A stretch of DNA of 64,000 bases from Kitagawia praeruptora (GCA_037693485.1 CM075348.1:11886501-11950500); one strand, 5' to 3'; shown: positions 34,361 through 46,557, counted from the stretch's first letter. The notes: generated by a model from the sequence alone, not told the origin. A program made the numbers and translations.

Positions 34361-34976
34361 GTGGGAGTAGTTTATAAATAATATAAATGTATAATAAATT
34401 TATATTATTGATGAGATTCGAACATTAAACCACTAAAAATATTTTAAATATTGAAAGTGATTATTCTTTTAGCATTAATTCAAGAATCCCATTTATTTAT
34501 CTTAAAATCTAACGTTGTTATTGAGTGTACCAAATTTAGTATACTAAAGCAACAACCAACTAATTATCCTATGTTTTCGTTACAATAGTATAGTATAGAT
34601 AGATAGATTTGTGGGAGTAGTTTATAAATATTAAAAATGTTTAATAAAATTATGTTGTTGACGAGATTCGAACCTTGAATCAATAAAAATATTTTAAATA
34701 TTGAAAAAAAATATATCTTTTAGCGTTAATTCAACGGTTCCCATTTATCTGTCTTGGTTGTTATTTAGTCTACCAAACCAACAACCAACCAATTATCCTA
34801 TGTTTTGCTTATATTAGTATTGTATAGATAGATAGATATTTTTTAACATAAATTTAATGGTTCCCATTTATCTAGCTTAAAATCTAATGGTTGTTATTTA
34901 GTGTACCTAACCAACAACCAACCAATTATCCTATATTTACTTAATTAGTATTGTATAGATAGATAGAATAGATAGA
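34361..34976. repeat. Tandem repeat, period 250 bp, with GATA microsatellite ends
   Basis: GTGGGAGTAGTTTATAAAT starts at 34361 and 34611. Each unit holds GAGATTCGAAC (a B-box-like motif in reverse), CAACAACCAAC and a closing TATAGATAGATAGAT. A third, shortened copy begins near 34848. Confidence 0.75.
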
Positions 34977-34978
34977 TA

Positions 34979-35254
34979 CTCCCTCCGTCCCATTATAGAT
35001 GTTCCTTTTCGAAAATGAAATTGTCCCATATTACATGTCCCATTTTTTCTTTTAATGCAATTTAAGGATAATTTTACAAAACTATTTCTACATTTATTAC
35101 ATATCTCCAAGATTTGACTTTTATCAAAATTAAAAATTTTCTCATTTGTCAATGTATTAATTAAGAGTATCAGCTAGAAAACTTTATTCAACTAATCATT
35201 TTCTTAATATGCATGATTTTTATAAAAGGTTTATGTGAAACGGGACGTAAAGAG
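34979..35254. mobile_element. Stowaway MITE, 276 bp
   Basis: The left end CTCCCTCCGTCCCATTATAG is preceded by TA (34977-34978). The right end GAAACGGGACGTAAAGAG is followed by TA (35255-35256). The right terminus is slightly decayed. Confidence 0.7.
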
Positions 35255-35689
35255 TAGTATAGATAACTAGATGTAATGAATATTAAATATGATGGATCGT
35301 CTATTTCACATTAATTATAGAAAATAGGGAACCTGATTAGTTAGCGATTATTGGCAAAATCGTGCCTAAGATTGGGGATCCGTCCCTTTAGAGTCTTGTT
35401 TCAACTTTTGGATCTTGGCTTTATGAGCCTTAACTTTATCTTATGTCGTTCTTGGCACTCTGCCCGAAGTTTCTCGGACACGCCCAACAGTGGGAATCTT
35501 TTCTGCACGCCTCCTCCCCGGGGCTCGATCTCGATCATCCTTAGATGATGAATCCTCGGTATAGGTTCTAGAATTATCTTGGTACCCTCCTTCATAGACA
35601 AGGCCTAGGCCTGTGATGTATGGGGTTTATATGGCTTGTGCATTCGAAGTGCATGACCATTTTCTCCAACGCCTCCTACGTTCGGGGAA

Positions 35690-37297
35690 TGTTAACACAA
35701 AATCACGCAAGCGTCGTGGTCACAAGTAATATAGAATTAAGTTGAGTTCGTTCCCACAGAGATCTGGTTTAGGTTTCAATTCAGTTAATGCACCTATGCA
35801 ACAATGTATGGTTTTTATTCACTGCAAAGAAAAGTAACAATTTTGGGTTTTGAATAACTAAATTAAGTAAAAAGCAATTTAACAAACTAATAATTAATTA
35901 ACTAACGAGACATGAATTCAAATTACTTATGCTAGAGAAAACATGGGATCCTAACTTCATTAAATACTTCGCTTAGAGTTGATGCCTTTAATCAATGCAT
36001 GTGATGGTTTTGATATCTGATTAGACAACACGAAACAAGTATAGGCTACCTCTCAGTATACGAATACCAAACTACTAATACATCCACAAAAGAGGTAGAA
36101 GATGGGTAGACACCAATTATGTTTAGACCCTATATCTCTATAAGATTTGAAAACATAACGGTTTAAGCACAAGTTATCCATTAAGATCACATAGGGCAGC
36201 ATAATATATCTCTATTTACGCTACAAATCATGATGTCAAACATACATCAACTTATCCTATGCTAGCATGGCAAGTTCTAAATCTCAAGATCCACTCTTGT
36301 TTCACAAGAGATTAACAAATTAAATGTTAGCTACGCATCTAAATTCATGAAGCACAACCATACGAGGATATCAAGAATTCACCACACATAAATCTTTAAA
36401 ACAATCAAACTACTAAGCTACATAGATAAATCCGTTAGAATCTCATGACAACGATTAGTTCATAATCGAACCACTCGTCATCATGGGATCTGATGAAACC
36501 ATGATAAAAAAAAAAATATTAAAGATTACAAATAAACTAAAGTAATGAGTTAAGAAAACAAATCCAAAATATGAAGATCCAAATTATCCTAATAGAAGAA
36601 AACAAAAGATGAAGCAGATCTAGATCTCCGTTGCTTGTCACAAGCTTCGTAAAATCCTTCTCCAACTTTTCTCCCTTGCTTATCTGAAAAACGTGATTTT
36701 CTTGATGCTTAGATGTGTTTATATAGCCCCATGTCTTGTCCAGCAAGCAATTGCCGTTTTATAATTGGAATAGAAGATTGGCAATTTCCGTTCTTGAATG
36801 AGATAAGAATTGTAAATTCCATGTGTAGGACTGATTCTGGATACCAGCCGCCCAGAGCAATTACCATACTTATTAGAAGTAGGAATTGTGGAAATTTCCT
36901 TGTCAGACTTGAATTCTGCAGTTTCTGGAATTTTCTGGCGGCCGCGCGACATTCCTAAGCAATTCAAGCGCGCCCGCGCGGCTCATATTAATCCAGCTTT
37001 TCCAAGCGCGCCCTCGCGCACTTTCTATGTAATCCAAGCACGGCCGCGCGGCTGGTTTCTGATCCTGCAGATTTTTTTATGCTTTGCTGATTTCTTCTCC
37101 AAATCTTCTGAAACTTCTAGCACTTATTCTTTTGAGCTATAATCCATCATATAACCAATGAAAATTCCATTCCTGCCTCTAGAAAGATATCATGTACAAT
37201 CTCACTAAAACATATTAAAACACGACAAATACTTGAGATCAAAGCGATCAATTTCAGCCGAATGAAGCGAACCAAGTGGATATAAATCCACTTATCA
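35690..37297 (-). mobile_element. Solo LTR, second copy of the Athila/Tat-type family (1.6 kb)
   Basis: On the minus strand it starts TGATAAGTGGATTTATATCC and ends TTGTGTTAACA. The flanks GGGAA and GGGGA form a near-perfect 5-bp duplication. It shares ordered blocks with 15279-16661, including the GATCCCATGATGACGAG-type block and TCTGTGGGAACGAACTCAAC. It carries a GC-rich insert at about 36937-37054 that is lacking in the other copy. Confidence 0.75.
36937..37054. repeat. GC-rich minisatellite inside the solo LTR
   Basis: About three imperfect units of 35-40 bp are built on CAAGCGCGCCCGCGCGGCT, in an otherwise AT-rich LTR. NotI-like GCGGCCGC is at 36939. Confidence 0.6.
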
Positions 37298-37893
37298 GGG
37301 GATAGATGGGTAGTCGTAGGCTAGATTCGTGCTTACAAGAATCACGGTGGTGGAGATTTGTGTTCTATGGGGGTAGGTCGTATCCTAGAAGGGAAACAAA
37401 TATTTGAAGGGAATTCATCTCCTGGCCTTGGGGATTCATCCCTATGGGCTGCAATCCCTCGACATGAGTTTCAGTATTGAGATCCGTCCTTGGGGTTGAG
37501 AACCCGAAATCTAAGCACTCATTTAAGGGGATACAGAACCTTGTTCCATAGTCACGCGTACAGAAGTGCTAGTGGTATTTTTGTAGTCATCGGTGTTCTC
37601 AGTGTGTTCATATATCATGGTTGATGTTGTCTTCCCACAGACGGTGCCAAATGTTGTGGAATAAAAAGTAGGGTGTATTTACTGCGTATTAACTGCTAGA
37701 GTTTGAGAGCTTCGAGCTTTAATGGTGGCTGCTCTTGTTGTCGGGGACTAACTCAGTCCTAAAAAGATGCCTACGTACCTTGATAAATATCAAGAATCAA
37801 AACGTAGTTTTTGGTGATGCGCTCGGGGCTATGGTGGCAGGGGTATACCAAGGACGTAGTGGCTTGTACGTCCTTATTCGAGGATTTAGCTTT

Positions 37894-38628
37894 ATCTCTA
37901 ATTTGATTGTCTATAACTACATAATTAAATAGTGTTTATTAATTTATTAATATTAATATTTTAATCTTGGCTCATGTTCAATCATTGCTCGTTGCTCGTG
38001 CTTCGCATAGGTTATGAGTTAGTTATGTATAATTTATTTTCTAAGTGATTATAAGATTTTACATGTAAAATGTAAAATTTTTAAATGAGAACCTGAGATT
38101 ATAAAATTTTATATGTAAAATTTTAAGAATTATCGTTATTATGTGAGGGAAAATAGTCAAACCTTAGGGTATTATTTATTTATTTGAGACCAGGCACAAT
38201 AGATTCATAAAAAATTATAAAATTTTGAAAGTTACTTTTCATCTATTGTAAAATGTATTTTTCAAAAGTTTAAGTTATAAAATTTTAATATCTAAATTTT
38301 AATTAAAATTCAATCAATTTGACGATAAACAAAAAAGGAAAGAAGTTATAAGCACCAAATATTATATTGCATAATTTCACAAAACGCAAAATAATTTCCA
38401 CTTGCTTTAAGACAACCTTTTACAATTCTCAACATATAAGATTAGTTTGAGACGAAAATGGTAAAGTAATTAGTAGGTACATTACATATAAGCCAAATTA
38501 AATTAAATATTGAAATCAAGCACAAACGAAATCACAAATTTACAAACATGAGACATGCGCTACATATTTACATAGTGAACATTTGAAAACGGAAAAGCTC
38601 CATGTATCTGAATCATAAATCTTGCATT
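37894..38628. other. AT-rich intergenic stretch
   Basis: No gene or element end is recognised. One run of about 30 bp with TTTTACATGTAAAATGTAAAATTT is locally palindromic. Confidence 0.35.
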
Positions 38629-38981
38629 TTAACTTTTTTCTTTTTTATCTAGAATAAAGGTAAGGCCGTGTGAGTAAGGATGCGACTTGGGATATATGTT
38701 GGTACTTGGTAGCACCAAACTTGGTATAATTAATATAGTACCAATATGGATCAATTCAGAAAATATGAAATGATAGATGGCAATCAACACTGTAGTGATA
38801 GAACCAAGTATTTGTGTTGATCTCTTCAAAGCAAAATTTACACTCGAAATCGTGAGGATGAACAAGTGGAGAGGACGAGGATCCCATCTATACTTCACTT
38901 TATGTGCCTTAGGCATAGAATTCACAATTTTTACATCCAAAGATAATAAAATTCTCTTTCACATGCTTCTTCTACTTCAAG

Positions 38982-40875
38982 TAAGGCTGTAATTCGAGTC
39001 GGGTGGCTCGCGAGCCTACCCGGCTCGAACTCGTTTAACCCAACCCGGCTCGACTCGAGCTCGTAAACGAGTCGAGCTCGGCAGTGATTTTAGGCTCGTT
39101 TATATAAACGAGCCGGTCCGGGTATGTGCCGAGCTCGAATTAAACCCGGCTCGAAAACTCGAACTCGACCCGACTCGACCCGGCTCGAGCTCGTTTACAA
39201 TTTTTTTTGTTATTTTTCAAAATATTGTTTCTATATTTTTTAAAAATATTTCTCGACGATCCAACCATACGGATGTCAAGATATATCTAGTTAAATGATA
39301 TTCCCAAATTTTCAAAAAATAAAAAATTAATTTGGTTGGAGATCTTAATAGAACACTACTATATTGTCTAGTACTCGTAACTAGTGCTTCATCCCAAATT
39401 ATTGTTTCTATTTTTTTAAAAATATTTATCGACGATCCAACCGTAAGAATGTCAAGATATATCTAATTAACTGATATTCATAAATTTTCAAAAAATAAAA
39501 AATTAATTTGGTTGGAGATCTTAATAGAACACTACTATATTATCTAGTACTCGTAACTAGTGCTTCGTCCCAAATTATTTTTTCAATTTTTTTAAAAATA
39601 TTTCTCGACGATCCAACCGTACGGATGTCAAGATATATATAATTAAATGATATTCCTAAATTTTCAAAAAATAAAAAATTAATTTGGTTGAAGAACTTAA
39701 TAGAACACTAGTATATTGTCTTGTACTCGTAACTAGTGCTTTGTCCCAGATTATTGTTTCTATTTTTTAAAAAATATTTTTCGACGATCCAACCGTACGG
39801 ATGTCAAGATATATCTAATTAAATGATATTCTCAAATTTTCAAAAAATAAAAAATTAATTTGGTTGGAGATCTTAATAGAACACTAGTATATTGTCTTGT
39901 ACTCGTAACTAGTGCTTTGTCCTAGATTATTGTTTCTATTTTTAAAAAAATATTTTTCGACGATCCAACCGTACGGATGTCAAGATATATCTAATTAAAT
40001 GATATTCCCTAATTTTCAAAAAATAAAAAATTAATTTGGTTGGAGATCTTAATAGAACACTAGTATATTGTCTTGTACTCGTAACTAGTGTTTTGTCCCA
40101 GATTATTGTTTCTATTTTTTAAAAAATATTTTTCGACGATCCAACCGTACGGATGTCAAGATATATATAATTAAATGATATTCTCAAATTTTCAAAAAAT
40201 AAAAAAATTAATTTGGTTGGAGATCTTAAAAGAACACTAGTATATTGTCTTGTACTCGTAACTAGTGCTTTGTCCCAGATTATTGTTTCTATTTTAAAAA
40301 AAAAATATTTTTCGACAATCCAACCGTACGGATGTCAAGATATATCTAATTAAATGATATTCCCTAATTTTCAGAAAATAAAAAATTAATTTGGTTGGAG
40401 ATCTTAATAGAACACTAGTATATTGTCTTGTACTCGTAATTAGTGCTTTGTCCCAGATTATTGTTTCTATTTTTTAAAAAATATTTTTCGACGATCCAAC
40501 CGTACGGATGTCAAGATATATCGAAATAAATGATATTCCCAAATTTTGAAAAAATAAAAAATTAATTTGGTTGAAGATCTTAATAGAAACTCGTTAGGCT
40601 CGTTTAACAGCTCGTTTGGCTCGGCTCGTTTAACAGCTCGTTAGGCTCAGCTCGTATAACAGAACTCGACCCGACTCGTATAACAAAACTCGACTCGACT
40701 CGTGAGGGACTCGCGAGTAGCTCGACCCGACTCGTATAACAAACGAGCCGAGTTCGGCGGGGATTTTCGGCTCGTTTAATAAACGAGCCCGGCTCGACTC
40801 GTCAGAAAAAACTCGACTCGATTTAAAGCTCGGCTCGAACTCGCCCGGCTCGGCTCGGCTCGAATTACAGCCCTA
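38982..40875. mobile_element. Non-autonomous hAT element with satellite core (1894 bp)
   Basis: Ends TAAGGCTGTAATTCGAG and, in reverse, TAGGGCTGTAATTCGAG. An 8-bp duplication ACTTCAAG occurs at 38974-38981 and 40876-40883. Both arms (about 200-300 bp) are dense arrays of GGCTCG/CGAGCC/CTCGTTTA motifs. The core is a 176-bp tandem array. No transposase. It interrupts a DC1-type pseudogene. Confidence 0.85.
39190..40590. repeat. 176-bp satellite array, eight units
   Basis: CGACGATCCAACC (one variant CGACAATCC) starts at 39254, 39430, 39606, 39782, 39958, 40134, 40313 and 40489. All spacings are 176 bp except one of 179. Each unit includes ATGTCAAGATATAT, AAAAATTAATTTGGTTG and CTTGTACTCGTAACTAGTG. 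Confidence 0.9.
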
Positions 40876-41155
40876 ACTTCAAGCCCACACACTTTGCAAC
40901 TAAAGTCATTTGGATACTTTAATTGCATGAGGTGGCGACAATGAGCTTCATGTTTGATTATTCTAGGTAATGAAGCATACTAGGTAATGAAGCACATCCG
41001 AAAAGAATGCATGTCATTAATTATAACATAAAATTAAAATTTAAAACATATTTAAATGTAACCTATTAATACTATATTAAAATTAATATTTATAATATTA
41101 TACTATATTATAAAAAAATGAATAAAAGTAAAACTGACCGGGGGTTATAACTTAT

Positions 41156-42230
41156 AAGCTAATTATATCCTTATATATAATAAGCTTAAAAGTGATTTTA
41201 TCTGTAATTTTGGTTTGGTCACTGTACCGTCAAAATAATTTTAATCGTCGAATCTAATATTTCAAAAAATAAGGGATCAATATTATATGATCTTTAAAAA
41301 AATTCTAATTTAAAAAGGATATAATTTAAAAAGGTTGTATTAGAATTGAATTTTTTTTAAAAAAATTATGATTTAAAAAAGAAAATTATAATCTAAAAAG
41401 GATATTATTAAAATGGTTTTTCTTTATTTATTAATATAGAAGAAAATTCATATTTATTATTTGGGAGATCTAGAATTCAGATTTGAATGATTTTATAGCC
41501 CACATGAACCTCATAAAATTATCTTTAGTTTAGTGATGCTTTAATAATTATTATCCAAATGGAAACACTCAAAATATCAAGAGAAAATGCAATAACGAAT
41601 TTTTGCATTAATCACATTCAATTTAGAAGATCTACATTGATTATCTTATTCAATTTAGAAAATCTAATTATATGAGTATGATTCAAATTATTGACATACA
41701 CTTTTTCATATTTCAATATACATATACTTTTTAGTTTACATATTAAAATTTTTTAAAAAACATTATGCGAGATACAACGGTTTTCATCTATTTATTCGTA
41801 AGATCTAACGAATTCTTTTTATTTTAAGATCTAACGAATCTTTTTTATTTTGTCATTCTAAGATAGACTACCGATTACCAAAATTTTGGACAAAATTCTT
41901 CTTACACTTATTATTAAAACTATACGGAGTATTTGTTTATCAGTGGAACGATATTCAAATAATTTTAAAGAAGGGTGTTTTGAAAATTAAAACAAAATAT
42001 AAGTAGGTTTCATAAATTGAATAAAATTTTCAATGTAAGAAATCGTCAATTTCTTCTCTCTTTTGTTTCTGCGTAGTTCTAATAGAAAAACAACTGTTAA
42101 ACTATCACTAAATTAAAGATTATTTTGTTAATTTCATGTGGGTTGTAATATGGTTCAAATCAAATTTTAAGAATTCAAGATAAAACACAAATATTAAAAA
42201 TAAAATTGTTAAATCTTATATAAAATAATA
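41156..42230 (+). repeat. Dispersed repeat, copy A (about 1 kb)
   Basis: It is homologous over its length to 48411-49422. Both begin AATTATATCCTTATATATAATAA, pass through TTTGGTCACTGTACCG and TCTCTCTTTTGTTTCT, and near the end share AAATTAAAGATTATTTTGTT. The TC at the start, preceded by A, fits a Helitron 5' end, but no hairpin plus CTRR 3' end was found. Confidence 0.6.
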
Positions 42231-42832
42231 TGATTCAAAACAAATTTTAAGAATTTAAGATAAAACACAAATATTAAAAAAAAGTGTATTAACACATTTT
42301 AATTATCATTATATAATTTTTTAAGTCAAAATTTGAATTAATAATAAAATATTGAAAAAAATTTATATACAATTTCCAAAAATTTTTACTGAGATTCAAA
42401 AATAAATTTACAAAATTTATGAGATTCAAAAACAGATTCTAAAAAATTATGATAACTTTTTTTTATATTTACAAATAAATTGTTTTTTTTTTAAAGTTAC
42501 AAATAAATTGTTGTTTGTAATTAATTGATCAGCAGGCAGCACGATCAGCAGCAATTCTCTGCTGTATTCTGTCCTCTTGCTCACGATCTTTAATTAAAAT
42601 AGTCTCCACTTCTGTAAAAACTGCTTTAATTTCAATCTGGGATAGGAATATACATGGAGGCAAGCAAGAAACTCAGGGAACTCCGTGTTTAAAAGGTAGA
42701 AAACATAATATTAAAACATGATACTATTGAGGCTGTTACATGATACTATTGAGGCTGTTACAGCAAAGGCTATGCAGTGCTTTTACACATTTCAATAGAT
42801 CCGAATCCTTGTAAATTGCGTAATGCCACAAG
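42231..42832. other. AT-rich stretch followed by a short gene-like segment
   Basis: 42231-42510 is simple AT-rich sequence. 42530-42830 is more mixed (CAGCAGGCAGCACGATCAGCAGC), with a short tandem repeat (ACATGATACTATTGAGGCTG, twice near 42720). No frame is convincing. Confidence 0.35.
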
Positions 42833-43449
42833 TAGGGCTGCACATGGGTTCCGAAAACCGACCAAACCAACCCAAACCGACCCTATTTTTACCCGTTCAA
42901 ACCGAACCATCCAAAACCATGGGTTGAACGGGTTAATTTTTTAAAAACCCGAACTAATTGGGTTGGGTAAGGGTTTAACAAATTTTAACCCTTATCCAAC
43001 CCAACCCAACCCGTTTACATAAACTGTAGAATTTTTTACATATTTTCTAGATATTCTATATGTTTTCTACATATTTTCTTCAAATTTATGCACGATATAA
43101 CTTTTCTGCAACACTCTCCAACACTTTCTGGCTTATGTTACATTCTGCAACACTTTCTACAACATTCTGCAACATTCCGCAACACTTTCTTACTTTTGCA
43201 ACATTTCCTACAACATTTTCTGCAAAGTGCAGAATTTTCTGCAATGTGCGGGATTTTCTAGCAAATTTTTTCCGATTAGCAAATTTAACCCAACCCAACC
43301 CGAACCAAACCGAAGTAATTGGGTTGGGTCAGGGTTGGGTTACAATTTTTTTTTTCATTTGATGGGTTGAATTTTTATAAAACCGAACTAATTGGGTTGG
43401 GTCGAAGTTTGACGAAAACCCGACCCAACCCTACCCATGTGCAGCCCTA
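42833..43449. mobile_element. Non-autonomous hAT element, 617 bp
   Basis: Perfect 17-bp ends TAGGGCTGCACATGGGT, with the 8-bp duplication GCCACAAG at 42825-42832 and 43450-43457. Subterminal arrays of AACCCAACCC/GGGTTGGGT are on both sides. The centre carries a GCAACA(C/T)T-type simple repeat (43110-43210). Open frames through it are artefacts. Confidence 0.9.
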
Positions 43450-43457
43450 GCCACAAG

Positions 43458-44916
43458 GTTGTGCTCTATATCAAACAGTAAATACAGATTAAAAATTGAT
43501 CAAGAATGAACTGCAGTGATGAAGTCTTTCGAGACCACACAGAGCCACATCTTAATGGCCTTCGCAGTGCAATGAAGAAAACTGAGACTACCAGCACGAC
43601 TGCACAAGTTTATTTAATTTTGTATTCAACAAAAAAAGAAAATCATTTCATTATGAATGACAGAAAAAGAAGGGATAGTGATCCTCTAGAATTCAAACAA
43701 TTTCGACTTAAAAGCTGAGCTAAAGATGCAGGATAATTTGAGCACAAAAACGATCGTTGATAAGAAATGAAAATCTGAATGCACTCATATGTATGCTCTT
43801 GTTAAATTCTACAATTTTTTTGCCACAATATAAAGGACTAGTTTCTAATATTTCCCACTATACCATAATCCCATTCATTACCTAAAACGAGGTTAGTAAT
43901 GTGGTGAATCATTGCATTGACATACGTTTGTGAATCTTCCTATCCCTGTCGGCCTTCTTGGCAGATGGAGGAGCTCTCAATCGAGTTGAGGAGCTCCATC
44001 GCAGGTGTAACAAACTGGTCAATTTAAAATTGTTTTACATACTTCTAGCAATATTGCATCAATTGTAAAAATAAGACCACCAACCAGAATGCTGCAGGCG
44101 AATCTCACCTGGACGCAAACCTTTGGTTAGCAAGCTCTGGATACCCAACGCAGCTCTCCTCCATTCCCAAACCTTTCAATTAGCAAGCTCTGGATATCCA
44201 ACACAACTCTCCTCCATTCCAGCATGAGATAAAGTATAGACTTCACCCAAAAAATCATAGACTTCTGTGAACTAACAATTAGGGATAAACTAACATAAGA
44301 CTACTGTGAACTAACAATTAGGGATGAACTAACATTAGACTTCTGTGATGGATATATGTTGTCTAGTTACACACATTAATTAGACAAGAAGGAATTGCTC
44401 ATCTTAAGTTCGCGACATGAAGAAGACCATTGATAGCTAAGCACTTTGGATTGCGTCCAAAGTAACACGAAGTATATGAAGTCTAGTTCAGGTATGGAGG
44501 AAAGGATAAGATTTATGATTATGTCGGGTTCGTGCAAGATGTATACATATCTAAAAAACAGAGATTCAATAAACAGGATTGAACACATCAAATTTGATGA
44601 TCAACCTGGCTAGACAAAGGAGGTGTACGTTACAGGACAGCAATTTAACAATAATTTAGCATGTAGTAGATGAGTATTGCAGACTTGCAGTACCAAAAAG
44701 TAACATATAACACAAACTGGGACTAAACAGAACTTCATTATCAAAGACTGTCAAACCATACATTAAACTAAACAACATTATTAAGTTTAATTATAATCAA
44801 TGTCATACACACTTGAAATCTTGAATGCTCAAGTCTTAAGACACTAAAAATTATCCCAATTAAACACTTGAACCAAACTCATAAGCCAACTCAACAAGCC
44901 AAGACTATTAAAATTT
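43458..44916. other. Region downstream of pseudokinase copy 2, with short duplications
   Basis: A 52-bp tandem duplication is at 44116-44220 (CAAACCTTT...CTCCTCCATTCC). A repeated ACTGTGAACTAACAATTAGG phrase lies at 44258-44345. Possible exon-like text on the minus strand near 43920-44010 (RAPPSAKKADRDRKIHKRM) is too short to assign. Confidence 0.4.
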
Positions 44917-45501
44917 TCATAATTTCTTTTGAAGCCTGTTCTTCAACTTCTCATGATAACGATCAAAGTCACCGAATTCCTTGAAAAAATCATGATTTTT
45001 CACCTCCCTTAATGTTGGCGTCCGCGACGGATTTAAACAAAAGCTCACGAAATCTTCAACCGCCCATCCAATCTCCTTCTTTCTGGTGCAACCGGAAAAA
45101 CACCCAATATTAAATTTAGAACCAGATTTCCCATAAAACAAACTTAAAGCCAATTTCCCAACCATCCGAATATCAGTCTTTTGTTCCTTAATCTCGTGGT
45201 TTTTCCTGGGAGGCGACTTAAGCTTTACCTTACAGTCTTTGTCCAAAAAAACATTATTCAAATTTATGTTCCCATGCACAAGATTTTCACGTCCATGTAT
45301 ATACTCTAGTGCTTTCAAAACTCCCATAATGAGGAAAGAAATATATCTTTCGTCGCAGCCATGTCGAAACAAAGAGAATGAATTTAAGGACTTTGCAGGT
45401 TGCATCAATATCGAAAACTCATGATTTCGGACAACAGGTATCAAATCGAGGATGTTTTCATGTATGTGATAGATGGTGTCAAGAGTGTCAGTGGACGCCA
45501 T
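44917..45501 (-). CDS. STE20-like truncated pseudokinase, second copy (194 aa)
   Basis: A paralogue of the protein at 4061-4672: they share IYH.H.NILDLIP, FRHGCDE, LVHGNINLNNVFLDKDCKVK, EQKTDIRMVG and the C-terminal PTLREV block. The defects are the same: the HRD position is HGN, DFG is missing and there is no N-lobe. Both frames are open and similar in length, and most differences look like conservative replacements, so some coding constraint is plausible. It is in opposite orientation to copy 1, about 40 kb away. AT-rich TATA-like repeats lie just upstream (45540-45570). Confidence 0.75.
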   Translation of the reverse strand: MASTDTLDTIYHIHENILDLIPVVRNHEFSILMQPAKSLNSFSLFRHGCDERYISFLIMGVLKALEYIHGRENLVHGNINLNNVFLDKDCKVKLKSPPRKNHEIKEQKTDIRMVGKLALSLFYGKSGSKFNIGCFSGCTRKKEIGWAVEDFVSFCLNPSRTPTLREVKNHDFFKEFGDFDRYHEKLKNRLQKKL

Positions 45502-45536
45502 TGCTTGTAATCGAAGAACTTCCGAAGTTTTTGTAA

Positions 45537-46490
45537 TCTATACTATATTATACTATATTATAAAGACAAAACATTGAAAGTTTTGGTAGGGTACGGTACA
45601 ATATAGTCCTAACCTTATTTATTATTAGCTATACTATATAAATTATTATTAAATCTTTTTCCTTCCAAACTCATTACCGCACCTTATTTAATTTTTCTAC
45701 TTTAATATTACACAATTTAATTATTTACAATACTTACCTTACGTAATTTTTCTACTTTAATATTACACTATTTAGTTATTTAACTTTATTAATAGCTATA
45801 CTATATAAATTATTATTAAATCTTTTTCCTTCCAAACTCATTACCGGTTTTCTTCACATCTTCTGCCCCAAAATCTTGCACCTTGCCATCATCAATCAAA
45901 TCAATTTGAATAGGTTCCATCATCATTCAAATTAACTCAAAACCGCAGTACTTATCTTATTTAATTGTTTTATTTTATTACCATTAATTATTTTACTTAC
46001 TTATTAAAGAAAAACACAATCTTATATCACACCTCTTCCCAACACTTCCCCTAAATAATAACTAACCAACTACTTTTTCTTATATTACCTTTTTTAACTT
46101 TTCTAACTAAAATCTATTTTTTTCCAAAAACATGATCGTTCTAATTAATGAAATAACTAATATATTATAATTTCTTATAACTAATTAATTACCTTTTCCA
46201 GTTACAAGGTAATATCTTTTCTATATTTTTTAACTAAAATGTCTCATTTTCTTCTAAATAATAACTAACCAATTATCTTTTTACAGTACTTATCTTATTT
46301 AAATGTTTTCTTTTCTCAAAATATCACACGCAGCTATTCCCAACACTTCCCCAAATAATAACTAACCAACTATCTTTTTCAACTATTATCTTTTCTAACT
46401 AAAATCTATTTTTTTTCAAAAACATGATCGTTCTAATTAATAAAATAATTAATATATTATAATTTTTTATAACTAATCGACTAGAAGGTA
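45537..46490 (+). repeat. Helitron-like 5' end and internal direct repeats
   Basis: TCTATACTATATTATAC at 45537, preceded by A, matches the 5' ends of the Helitrons at 49836 and 50351. A 54-bp unit occurs at 45627 and 45794 (AGCTATACTATATAAATTAT...CTCATTACCG). A block of about 150 bp is repeated at about 46024-46200 and 46322-46490 (AACTAACCAACTA, AAAACATGATCGTTCTAATT). No matching 3' end was assigned. This entry also covers the lack of genes here. Confidence 0.45.
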
Positions 46491-46494
46491 ATAT

Positions 46495-46496
<2 letters not shown>

Positions 46497-46554
<58 letters not shown>
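46497..46554. repeat. (TA)n microsatellite
   Basis: An uninterrupted TA run of about 58 bp lies directly at the left edge of a foldback element. Confidence 0.95.

Positions 46555-46557
<3 letters not shown>

Larger units (their letters stand above)
35345..37893 (-). mobile_element. Truncated Tat-type gypsy remnant, inverted
   Basis: On the minus strand it comprises a partial LTR (37893-37652, homologous to 13560-13810), a primer site TTTGGCACCGTCTGTGGGAA (37651-37632), and a gag N-terminal region to about 37298. After a nested solo LTR a gag fragment continues (35689-35345), with EIEPRGGGVQKRFPLLGV in the frame 35601-35401. It is more diverged than the 13175 element. The LTR is cut off near 37890, so this is a remnant. 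Confidence 0.75.
38640..40970 (-). pseudogene. DC1-domain (Cys/His-rich C1-like) pseudogene split by a hAT element
   Basis: The minus strand reads, from 40970, a block with HEAHCRHLMQLKYPNDFSCK and CGLEVEEACERE up to the 8-bp duplication at 40883. After the 1.9-kb hAT insertion it resumes at 38973, with a segment PKAHKVKYRWDPRPLHLF. In another frame from 38860 it reads HPHDFECKFCF, then TWFYHYSVDC and HLSFHIF, stopping at 38756. The spacing Cys-X2-Cys...W-X-YH-X3-C...H is the DC1 signature of a large plant family. At least two frame changes, an internal stop and the insertion make it non-functional. Confidence 0.75.

Noticed and set aside
35401..35601. Independent small gene on the minus strand
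   Set aside because: Its position, next to a Tat primer site and partial LTR, marks it as a gag remnant.
43060..43362. 100-aa ORF
   Set aside because: It lies inside the 617-bp hAT element and reflects its subterminal repeats.
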